The notes under the pieces were generated by a model. It was given only the letters and a program-made list of their open reading frames with translations. It was not told the DNA's origin and made no database searches. Of a stretch of DNA of 5,914 nt, positions 1 through 4,691 are shown one piece after another (the first letter of the stretch is position 1; each line of letters starts with the position of its first letter). Source of the DNA: an uncultured Oxalobacteraceae bacterium (lineage in GTDB: Bacteria > Pseudomonadota > Gammaproteobacteria > Burkholderiales > Burkholderiaceae). A program made the translations under genes and the position numbers. Location of the stretch: contig CAMLFK010000294.1 of the NCBI GenBank assembly GCA_946479255.1, positions 1-5,914 on the forward strand. The letters run 5' to 3'.

Positions 1-912
1 GTCCAGGAAAAGCGCGTCATCGAAGGCGAGAGCATCACCATTCACGCCGATGTATTCGGCAACGTGATGTCACGCGGCGGCACCATCATGCTCAACCGCA
101 ATCTGGTCGGCGGCACCGCTCACAACCAGCGCGGCGACATCAAGGTCCAGGGCGTCTGCTCGGGCGCGGTGATCCAGTCGCGCCAGGGCGAAGTGGTGCT
201 GCACCGTGCCGAGAGCTGCATCATTTCCGGCACCCGCGTGACCATCGAGCACGCCGCCAACTGCGAGATCATGGCCGACGAGGTGTTCATCAAGCGGGCC
301 GAAGGCTGCGCAATTGCCGCGCGCCGGATCCAGGTGGAATCGGCCGGGCCGCGCAGGCAGAGCGAGATGGCCATTCACGTGCTGCAGCCGGACAGGGCGC
401 GCATCGACGAGGTGATCACGGCGATCAGCGAGCGGGTCGACCAGTTCCGCGCCCTGGTGGCGCAGCGCAAGGCCGAGATGGACGGCATGACCAGCCAGCC
501 GGATGTGCGCAAGTACGTGATGCTCGCGTCCAAGATCCGCAAAAAGGAAATCACGCTCACGGCCGAGCAGGTGCCACAGTTCCAGAAGATGGCGACGGCA
601 CTGGGTCCGGCGCTCAAGGCCATCGCCAAGGTGTCGCTGGACGTCAAGGCGGCCGAAACCGAACAGCAAGCCGGCGAGGCCCTGGTTGCCCAGCTGATGC
701 AGCAACGCAGCGACAGCGAAGGCGTGTCGCTGGTGCGGGTGGCGATGCTGACAGGCGACACCGTGGTGCGCCTGATGAAGTTCCAGCCGGACGGCAGCGC
801 GACCTACGATGTGCCTGCCAAGGACATCAAGGCGCGCCTGCGTACCGATGCCGGCAACGGCCCGGTGATCGCGGCCCGTGCCAGCGGCGCCGTCGAGTGG
901 TGCAGCGAATAG
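1..912 (+). CDS. FapA family (DUF342) protein, 3' part; 5' end outside the window
   Basis: The frame is open from base 1 to the TAG at 910-912, giving 303 visible residues; the true start lies upstream. The first ~110 residues form the regular beta-helix typical of FapA/DUF342 proteins (related in fold to bactofilins and MinC-C): Gly-rich turns such as FGNV and LVGGTAH, then 15-residue rungs of the form V-x-I/L-x-x-A-x-x-C-x-I. A charged helical stretch follows (about residues 130-175, containing RIDEVITAISERVDQF), and then a second helical part and a short C-terminal beta region. The family was named after a Vibrio flagellar assembly protein that affects polar localisation of flagellar regulators; in most bacteria the exact role is unknown. 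No signal peptide can be judged because the N-terminus is missing. A cytoplasmic scaffold role is inferred. It converges on the hemerythrin gene. I am confident of the family and unsure of the function. Confidence 0.85.
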   Translation, partial: VQEKRVIEGESITIHADVFGNVMSRGGTIMLNRNLVGGTAHNQRGDIKVQGVCSGAVIQSRQGEVVLHRAESCIISGTRVTIEHAANCEIMADEVFIKRAEGCAIAARRIQVESAGPRRQSEMAIHVLQPDRARIDEVITAISERVDQFRALVAQRKAEMDGMTSQPDVRKYVMLASKIRKKEITLTAEQVPQFQKMATALGPALKAIAKVSLDVKAAETEQQAGEALVAQLMQQRSDSEGVSLVRVAMLTGDTVVRLMKFQPDGSATYDVPAKDIKARLRTDAGNGPVIAARASGAVEWCSE

Positions 913-950
913 CAGCGCCTTACACCGGCGCTGCCGGTGCTTGTTTCTTG
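912..950 (+). terminator. Hairpin with T-rich tail at the end of the FapA-family gene
   Basis: A perfect 8-bp inverted repeat, GCAGCGCC (912-919) and GGCGCTGC (927-934), encloses a 7-nt loop (920-926). Its first base is the last base of the FapA-family stop codon. On the plus strand it is followed by a moderately T-rich stretch (about 936-950, with CTTGTTTCTTG), which fits a Rho-independent terminator for the FapA-family transcript. The element lies inside the 3' end of the convergent hemerythrin gene, and that gene's stop codon sits in the loop. In the minus direction no T-tract follows, so termination of the hemerythrin transcript here is less likely. The tail is interrupted by G and C, so efficiency is uncertain. 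Confidence 0.5.
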
Positions 951-1558
951 CCCGTCAGGAAGCGTGCCGCCATCATGGCGCTGGCCAGGCCCACCACGAT
1001 TGCAGTGGTGCTGCCGGAAAATCCCACAGCGGTATTGGCGGCAATCTTGCCGGCTTTCGGCTTGAGCAGCTGCAGACGGCGCTTGGTCATCTGCGCGCCC
1101 AGTTCGTTCAGGCGCTCGGCGCTGAGCAGGCGCTCGGCCATCGGCAGCAGCTTGGTTTCCTCATCGGCCACGTGGTGCATCACGTCGCGCATCAGTTCGT
1201 GCAGCAGCCCGTCGTAGCGGGTATCGTTGGCCGAGGTGGTACGCAGTTCGGCGATCATGCGGCGCATTTCGTCGTGTTCCGGCTGGCTCTTTTGCAAGAC
1301 CGGATCGGCCGCGTCGATCTGGCGCAAGGTCGGGTAGAAGATTTCTTCTTCCAGCGTGGCATGGATTTCCAGCGCGTCGCAGATGGTTTCGACCAGTGCT
1401 TTCTTGACCGTGGGCTTCTTGGTCGCGACGTACTGGTGGAAGGTCACCAGGACATGGGAATGGTCGAAGCGGATCATGTCGGTAATCGACGGGCTCAGCT
1501 GCTTCAAAGAGAATTTGGACGAAGACACCTTGGACGAAGAAAACTTGGACGAATACAT
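920..1558 (-). CDS. Hemerythrin-like (HHE) domain protein with C-terminal membrane anchor
   Basis: The product has 212 residues. Residues 28-145 carry the four-helix HHE cation-binding pattern with the usual ligand set: H33 (FDH), H66 and E70 (HATLEEEIFYP), H95 (PEHDEM), H129 and E133 (HVADEETKLLP). Such domains hold a di-iron centre that binds O2 or reacts with NO or peroxide; which applies here cannot be told. Residues about 176-203 (NTAVGFSGSTTAIVVGLASA onward) are one hydrophobic, Gly/Ala-rich helix followed by KK, so the protein is probably anchored with the HHE domain in the cytoplasm. The N-terminus is odd: three Ser-Ser-Lys-type pentads encoded by a 15-bp tandem repeat. The start at 1558 is chosen for its strong GAGGTGA site; the alternative Met28 has none. 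A -10-like TATGAT occurs at 1587-1592 without a good -35. It lies 97 bp downstream of the deacetylase gene and may be transcribed separately. Confidence 0.88.
   Translation of the reverse strand: MYSSKFSSSKVSSSKFSLKQLSPSITDMIRFDHSHVLVTFHQYVATKKPTVKKALVETICDALEIHATLEEEIFYPTLRQIDAADPVLQKSQPEHDEMRRMIAELRTTSANDTRYDGLLHELMRDVMHHVADEETKLLPMAERLLSAERLNELGAQMTKRRLQLLKPKAGKIAANTAVGFSGSTTAIVVGLASAMMAARFLTGKKQAPAAPV
1512..1556 (-). repeat. Three tandem 15-bp units at the start of the hemerythrin gene
   Basis: On the plus strand the units are 1512-1526, 1527-1541 and 1542-1556, each with the core TTGGACGAA at the same offset and differing at only a few flanking bases. Read on the minus strand they encode, in frame, the pentads SSKFS, SSKVS and SSKFS right after the initiator Met-Tyr. 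Because the unit is a multiple of three, gain or loss of a unit would change tail length without shifting the frame. Confidence 0.85.
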
Positions 1559-1561
1559 AGC

Positions 1562-1568
1562 TCACCTC
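1562..1568 (-). promoter_or_regulatory. Ribosome-binding site fixing the hemerythrin start
   Basis: The minus strand reads GAGGTGA here, ending 3 nt before the ATG at 1558-1556 (GAGG ends 6 nt before it). It is the strongest Shine-Dalgarno match near this gene. No such match precedes the internal Met28, which would otherwise be the start suggested by the conserved domain border. The repeat-encoded N-terminal tail is therefore very likely translated. Confidence 0.75.
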
Positions 1569-1655
1569 ACTGGTTAGTATGTTTACATCATAGTTTTGCT
1601 TCGATCCGTTCGCCGTAGGACGATGCCGCGCCGGCCTGTCGGCGGGGTACTGGAC

Positions 1656-2432
1656 TCAGAGTTTGTTGAAAACTTCCTCAGCCGGGGCAAACTTCCAGCC
1701 CTCGCTTGCCAGCACCCCGATCAGCTCGTCGAGCCACAGGGCGTTGGCCAGGTTATGGTGCAGCAGCATGACACGCACCTCATCCATGGGCGGCTTGCCC
1801 GGTCCCAGGCTGGCTTGCGCATTGCGGCGCACAGCCTCCAGGTAAGCCTGCTTGATCGGCGTGATGTCGGCGTTCGGCTTGGCTTTCAGGGCCGCCATCA
1901 GATTGTCGTCCACGGTCCAGTCGGCCACATCGAAACTGACTGGTGCATCGCGGTAACCCTGTTTCTTCAGGAAGGCCTGCATGCCCTCGCGTTTGGCCGC
2001 GGTATTGCCTTCGTTGAGGTAGGTGTAGCGGAACCATTTGCGGTAGCCGGGCAGGGACTTGATCAACGTATCGCAGTCCAGGATTTCCTTCTGATACTTT
2101 TCCAGGCTGACCTGATCGCTGTTCAGGTCCGGGTGCGTCATGGTGTGGTTGCCCACCAGGTGACCGGCGTCGCCCCAGGCACGGGCCAGGGCGCGGCCTT
2201 GCGGCTTGATACTGCCATTGGCGGCGGTTACAAACAACACCGATTTGACCTTGTGTCTGGCCAGCGCATCGAGCATCGCCTGGTTGCGCTGCTCCGGCGA
2301 GAGCAGCGGGGTGGCGTCGATGGTGGGGCCGTCATCGAAAGTGAGGGCCACGGTCTGCGCGTGGATGGGGGCGGCAAGCAAGGTGGACAGCATGACGGCG
2401 GTGGCCCAGGCAAGGCTCTTGAGTCGTTTCAT
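1656..2432 (-). CDS. Secreted polysaccharide deacetylase family protein (NodB-like, CE4)
   Basis: The product has 258 residues. It starts with a signal peptide: MKRLK, a hydrophobic core, and likely cleavage after A25 (PIHA/QT). The NodB/CE4 fold follows. Motif 1 is TFDDGP (31-36), where D33 is the expected general base and D34 a metal ligand. Motif 2 is NHTMTHP (95-101), with metal ligands H96 and H100. Motif 3 is present as FRYTYLNEG (134-142) instead of the common RxPYG. FDVADW (167-172) fits motif 4 and LLHHN (223-227) the motif 5 histidine. The family removes acetyl groups from N- or O-acetylated polysaccharides in the periplasm or outside; the substrate is not predictable from sequence. 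The first Met is kept because it gives a complete signal peptide, although no clear Shine-Dalgarno precedes it. The gene starts 30 bp after arfB, so read-through from HDOD-arfB is plausible; a weak -10-like TAGAAT (2473-2478, minus) inside the end of arfB could also serve it. Confidence 0.9.
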   Translation of the reverse strand: MKRLKSLAWATAVMLSTLLAAPIHAQTVALTFDDGPTIDATPLLSPEQRNQAMLDALARHKVKSVLFVTAANGSIKPQGRALARAWGDAGHLVGNHTMTHPDLNSDQVSLEKYQKEILDCDTLIKSLPGYRKWFRYTYLNEGNTAAKREGMQAFLKKQGYRDAPVSFDVADWTVDDNLMAALKAKPNADITPIKQAYLEAVRRNAQASLGPGKPPMDEVRVMLLHHNLANALWLDELIGVLASEGWKFAPAEEVFNKL

Positions 2433-2462
2433 TGGCAGCGGTATGAGAACGTTCGGAAATTT

Positions 2463-2861
2463 TTACTCGGTAATTCTACCCCGGGAAGCCTTGATCAGAC
2501 TACTCCTGGTTTTGGCGTCGAGGCGGCGCCGCTGCGAGGCGCGGGTAGGGCGGGTCGGGCGCCGCACCGCCGGCAGGGTGGCCACGCTGTCGATCATCTC
2601 CTGCAGGCGGCGCAGCGCCTCTTCCTTGTTCTGTTCGAGGCTGCGCGACTGCTGCGCCTTGAGCACGATGACGCCTTCGCGCGTGATGCGCTGGTCGCGC
2701 AAGGCCAGCAGGCGCTCCTTGATATGCTCGGGCAGCGAGGAGGCCGGCACGTTAAAGCGCATGTGCACCGCGCACGAGACCTTGTTGACGTTCTGGCCGC
2801 CGGGGCCCTGGGCGCGGATGGCGGTAAATTCGACCTCGGCCGGATCGGGCGCCACCGTCAC
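2463..2861 (-). CDS. arfB: Peptidyl-tRNA hydrolase ArfB (YaeJ), alternative ribosome-rescue factor
   Basis: The product has 132 residues, close to the usual ~140 for ArfB and far shorter than RF1/RF2. The catalytic loop is AIRAQGPGGQNVNK (14-27), with GGQ at 21-23 and the conserved N-V-N-K after it. The middle region (RLLALRDQRITREGVIVLKA) matches the release-factor class I catalytic domain. A basic C-terminal tail follows (about 98-130: RRPTRPTRASQRRR and beyond), which in ArfB enters the empty mRNA channel of stalled ribosomes. The enzyme hydrolyses peptidyl-tRNA on ribosomes that lack a stop codon. I chose GTG at 2861-2859: it overlaps the HDOD stop as GTGA, has AGGA (2874-2871) 9 nt upstream, and gives the expected N-terminal length. 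A second GTG two codons later is possible. The overlap implies translational coupling to the HDOD gene. Confidence 0.93.
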   Translation of the reverse strand: MTVAPDPAEVEFTAIRAQGPGGQNVNKVSCAVHMRFNVPASSLPEHIKERLLALRDQRITREGVIVLKAQQSRSLEQNKEEALRRLQEMIDSVATLPAVRRPTRPTRASQRRRLDAKTRSSLIKASRGRITE

Positions 2862-3940
2862 GGGGCCGCTTCCTGCGGCGCGTCGGCGCCGATCGCGTCC
2901 AGGGAACGGTAGACTTCCTGGACATTGGCGGGCAGGGCCTTGAACAATACCGGATCGTCCGGCGGCACCCGCCCGGCATCGGCCAGCAGGCGCATTTTGC
3001 TGAGGTAGTCGGACAGGGTGAGCAAGCGGCCCAGCGGCGATACCGGCGTGCCCTTGCGCCCCCCGGCCTGTTCGGCGATGGCCTGCACCACTGCTTCGGG
3101 AAAGTTCCATTCGCGCCCGATGCTGCAGGTGAGCGCGCGGGCGTCGCGCATCAGGCGCGCGCAAAACAGCTCCGAGCCGAGCGTGGTGTCGTCCTTGGCC
3201 ACCTGGTCCATGATGCGCAAGGTGACGATCAGGCCGACGTTCTGCACCAGCCCGGCCAGGAAGGCGTCGAAGGGATTGATCCCCAGTTGCTCGGCCATCA
3301 GGCGGTTGGCCAGCGCGCAGCGTTCCGACTGGTCCCAGATGCGCGGAGCCAGCGTGCGCGTGTAGTAGCCGGAATTCATGTCGATGATGGGCCGGAAAGC
3401 CACGCTGGTGATCAGGTGGCGCAAGCCCTCCTGGCCGATCAGGATGACCGCGTGTTCGACGCTGGCGATCTGCGTGCCGCTTCCTTTGAACGAGGTGTTG
3501 GCCAGGCGGATGACGGCGGCCACCAGCACCACGTCGCTGGAGATGGTCTTGGCCAGCTGGGCGCCGGAAAAGCTGTCGCTGCGCAGGCTTTGCAGCAGCT
3601 GGGGGATCAGGCCGGGCATGCGGCGCACCAGCGCGGCGCCCGATTGCTGGGTGCCGAGGATGGTCGTGACGGCATCGAGCACCTGGTTCTCGGCCGCGCT
3701 GATATCGAGGCCGCCGTCGGCGCCGGTATCGAACAGCCATTGCTGGTAGCCGGTGTTGATGGTGTCGCGCTGGTCGAACGGTACCTCAGGCGCGGCGGCG
3801 GCCGCCGGTGGCATGGGCGGCTGGACGGGTGCTTGAGCAGGCGCTTGGGCAGGCGGCGGGGGCGGAGCGGTCGCGCGTGGAGGCAGCGCCGGTGCGGCGC
3901 TCGGGGAACCCGAAAACAATCGTTGAAGCCATCGGTACAT
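2858..3940 (-). CDS. HDOD domain-containing signalling protein with Pro/Ala-rich N-terminal linker
   Basis: The product has 360 residues. A short amphipathic start (MYRWLQRLFSG) leads into a Pro/Ala-rich, probably disordered stretch (about 14-52), then a connecting segment and an HDOD domain (about 103-300). Recognisable HDOD blocks are MPGLIPQLLQSL, VLVAAVIRLANTSF (138-151), ASVEHAVILIGQEGLRHLI (159-177) and FLAGLVQNVGLIVTL (227-241). HDOD domains are HD-related helical modules, usually without hydrolase activity, found in proteins linked to motility, biofilm and cyclic-di-GMP control. Here the usual His-Asp of the AGLLHDIG block reads Q233-N234, so metal chemistry is unlikely. The start is set by GAGGA (3951-3947) 6 nt before ATG 3940. 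It leads the minus-strand unit with arfB and diverges from cheW, whose product works in chemotaxis, which hints at a shared signalling role (inference). The precise function is unknown. Confidence 0.9.
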   Translation of the reverse strand: MYRWLQRLFSGSPSAAPALPPRATAPPPPPAQAPAQAPVQPPMPPAAAAAPEVPFDQRDTINTGYQQWLFDTGADGGLDISAAENQVLDAVTTILGTQQSGAALVRRMPGLIPQLLQSLRSDSFSGAQLAKTISSDVVLVAAVIRLANTSFKGSGTQIASVEHAVILIGQEGLRHLITSVAFRPIIDMNSGYYTRTLAPRIWDQSERCALANRLMAEQLGINPFDAFLAGLVQNVGLIVTLRIMDQVAKDDTTLGSELFCARLMRDARALTCSIGREWNFPEAVVQAIAEQAGGRKGTPVSPLGRLLTLSDYLSKMRLLADAGRVPPDDPVLFKALPANVQEVYRSLDAIGADAPQEAAP

Positions 3941-4007
3941 CGTACATCCTCACTGTGGGCGGGCGGCCGCGCGCCTGGTCGTCCATCGCGCAGTGCATTG
4001 CTGGACC

Positions 4008-4035
4008 ATTGTAAAGCCTTTCCCCGGCTTTGCAA
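4008..4035 (-). promoter_or_regulatory. Candidate sigma-70 promoter for the HDOD-arfB unit
   Basis: On the minus strand TTGCAA (4035-4030; 4 of 6 to TTGACA) and TACAAT (4013-4008; 5 of 6 to TATAAT) are separated by 16 nt. Transcription would start near 4001 and leave a leader of about 60 nt before ATG 3940. The spacer contains a dyad, AAAGCC (4013-4018) and GGCTTT (4026-4031) around a 7-nt centre, overlapping both hexamers by a base or two. It is the best promoter-like pair I found upstream of the HDOD gene. It is unproven. Confidence 0.4.
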
Positions 4036-4058
4036 TCGGATGTGGATTCATGGCAATG

Positions 4059-4072
4059 TTGATGATGATCAA
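4059..4072. promoter_or_regulatory. FNR/Anr-type binding site between HDOD and cheW
   Basis: TTGATGATGATCAA matches the FNR-family consensus TTGAT-N4-ATCAA at all ten defined positions. FNR/Anr proteins bind this palindrome as [4Fe-4S] dimers when oxygen is low. The site's centre (4065.5) is about 40.5 to 41.5 bp upstream of the cheW start point implied by TACGAT at 4094-4099, the class II activator position. It is about 64 bp upstream of the HDOD start point implied by the promoter at 4035-4008, near the class I position. The match is seen directly. The regulation is inferred, and related CRP-family regulators with the same half-site could bind instead. Confidence 0.65.
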
Positions 4073-4093
4073 TAGTTATCGGCGGCAATTGAC

Positions 4094-4099
4094 TACGAT
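4094..4099 (+). promoter_or_regulatory. Candidate -10 element of cheW
   Basis: TACGAT agrees with TATAAT at 4 of 6 positions and starts 22 nt after the last base of the FNR-type site (21 nt between them, against 22 in the ideal class II layout). No good -35 hexamer is present, as expected for an activator-dependent promoter. The start point would be near 4106, giving a leader of about 40 nt. Confidence 0.4.
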
Positions 4100-4135
4100 G
4101 GGAACTCGTGAGCTCGCCATGCCCCCGCAGAGACG

Positions 4136-4142
4136 AAAGGAA
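4136..4142 (+). promoter_or_regulatory. Ribosome-binding site fixing the cheW start
   Basis: AAAGGAA lies here, with its AGGA 5 nt before ATG 4147. An in-frame GTG at 4108 would add 13 residues (SSPCPRRDERNA and the initiator) but has no such site, sits almost on the predicted transcription start, and its extra residues do not resemble a CheW N-terminus. Confidence 0.75.
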
Positions 4143-4146
4143 CGCC

Positions 4147-4623
4147 ATGCACTACAACGACATACAATCTGCCCCGAGCGGCAAGATCGAGTTTCTGAGC
4201 TTTCAGCTCGGCGGGCTCGACTACGGCGTGGAGTTCCGCAAGGTAAAGGAACTGTGCACCTTCAATTCGCTGGAGCGCTTCGCCGCCGATGGTGAGATGA
4301 TCGATGGCGTGGCCTTGTCGCGCGGCGTGATCATGCCCATCGTCGACATGCGCGCGGCCTTCGCGGCGCAGCCGAAGCTGGAGGACCTGACCGACGTGAT
4401 CATCCTGCAGCTGACCGACTGCACCATGGGCATGGTGGTCGATGGCGTGACCGACATCGTGCGCATCTACGCCGACCAGATCACGCCGATTCCAGGCGCC
4501 GACAGCGACAACGAGTGCGACTACCTGATCGGGCTGGGGGAGAGCGACGGGCGCCGCCTGATCCTGGTCGATATCGACAAGCTGATGTCGATCCGGCGCG
4601 AAGCGGTGACGCAGGCGGCCTAG
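4147..4623 (+). CDS. cheW: Chemotaxis coupling protein CheW, stand-alone
   Basis: The 158 residues match the usual single-domain CheW length (~150-170). The CheW fold blocks appear in order: EFLSFQLGGLDYGVEFRKVKEL (15-36), GVALSRGVIMPIVDMRAAF (54-72), VIILQLTDCTMGMVVDGVTD (84-103) and YLIGLGESDGRRLILVDIDK (126-145). CheW links methyl-accepting chemoreceptors to the kinase CheA in membrane-bound arrays. The common GVINLRG block reads GVALSRG here, a deviation at a conserved surface; the basic and acidic residues around it (R59, D67, R69) are kept. No cheA, cheY or receptor gene is adjacent, so this is an orphan coupling protein that may serve a dedicated receptor. The start is set by the AAAGGAA site. 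It may be controlled by the FNR-type site upstream. A CheW-like domain protein outside classical chemotaxis is possible but less likely. Confidence 0.92.
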   Translation: MHYNDIQSAPSGKIEFLSFQLGGLDYGVEFRKVKELCTFNSLERFAADGEMIDGVALSRGVIMPIVDMRAAFAAQPKLEDLTDVIILQLTDCTMGMVVDGVTDIVRIYADQITPIPGADSDNECDYLIGLGESDGRRLILVDIDKLMSIRREAVTQAA

Positions 4624-4640
4624 GGCCCGCGACTTTTGAG

Positions 4641-4671
4641 CCGTCATTCCGGGCAATGCCCGGAATAACGG
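4641..4671. repeat. 31-nt imperfect palindrome between convergent cheW and ABC-F genes
   Basis: CCGT, one C/A mismatch, then ATTCCGGGC pairs with GCCCGGAAT and ACGG around an AAT loop (4655-4657). The stem is 14 positions long with one mismatch (4645/4667). It lies 17 nt after the cheW stop and 20 nt before the ABC-F stop. It can fold in both transcripts, so it may end or protect both 3' ends. No T-tract follows in either direction, so it is not a classical Rho-independent terminator. Its outline (GTCATTCC, GC core, GGAAT) resembles dispersed REP-like palindromes common between genes in proteobacterial genomes; one copy in this window cannot prove that. Confidence 0.6.
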
Positions 4672-4691
4672 AGCTGGCGTTACGGCTTAAA

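Noticed and set aside
1578..1592. Short dyad ATGTTTACAT and TATGAT upstream of the hemerythrin gene, considered as an NsrR- or FNR-type operator.
   Set aside because: The arms are only four bases and match neither the NsrR nor the FNR consensus; the -10-like TATGAT has no -35. It is mentioned only in the gene entry.
1626..1645. Small GC-rich inverted repeat (CGCCG and CGGCG) after the deacetylase stop, as a possible terminator.
   Set aside because: The stem is only 5 bp and no T-tract follows on the minus strand.
1596..2912. A 438-codon open frame on the plus strand opposite the deacetylase and arfB.
   Set aside because: It is rich in His, Gln, Gly and Arg, has no recognisable domain, and lies antisense to two genes with clear catalytic motifs. 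It is a GC-skewed shadow frame.
2862..3740. Upstream part of the long minus-strand frame (2463-3740) that continues into arfB, which could be read as a large fusion protein.
   Set aside because: Upstream of GTG 2861 the translation is Arg/Pro/Ala-rich shadow sequence overlapping the well-supported HDOD gene; only the arfB part is real.
3785..3901. Low-complexity GC-rich stretch with repeated GCG/GGC triplets, considered as a structural repeat.
   Set aside because: It is explained by the Pro/Ala-rich linker of the HDOD protein; the units are irregular.
4076..4083. Exact match to the sigma-28 (FliA) -10 element GCCGATAA on the minus strand, tempting because of the chemotaxis context.
   Set aside because: No TAAA-type -35 occurs at 10-12 nt spacing (the expected place reads close to CCCATCGT), and the element directly abuts the FNR-type site. 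A flagellar promoter is not supported.
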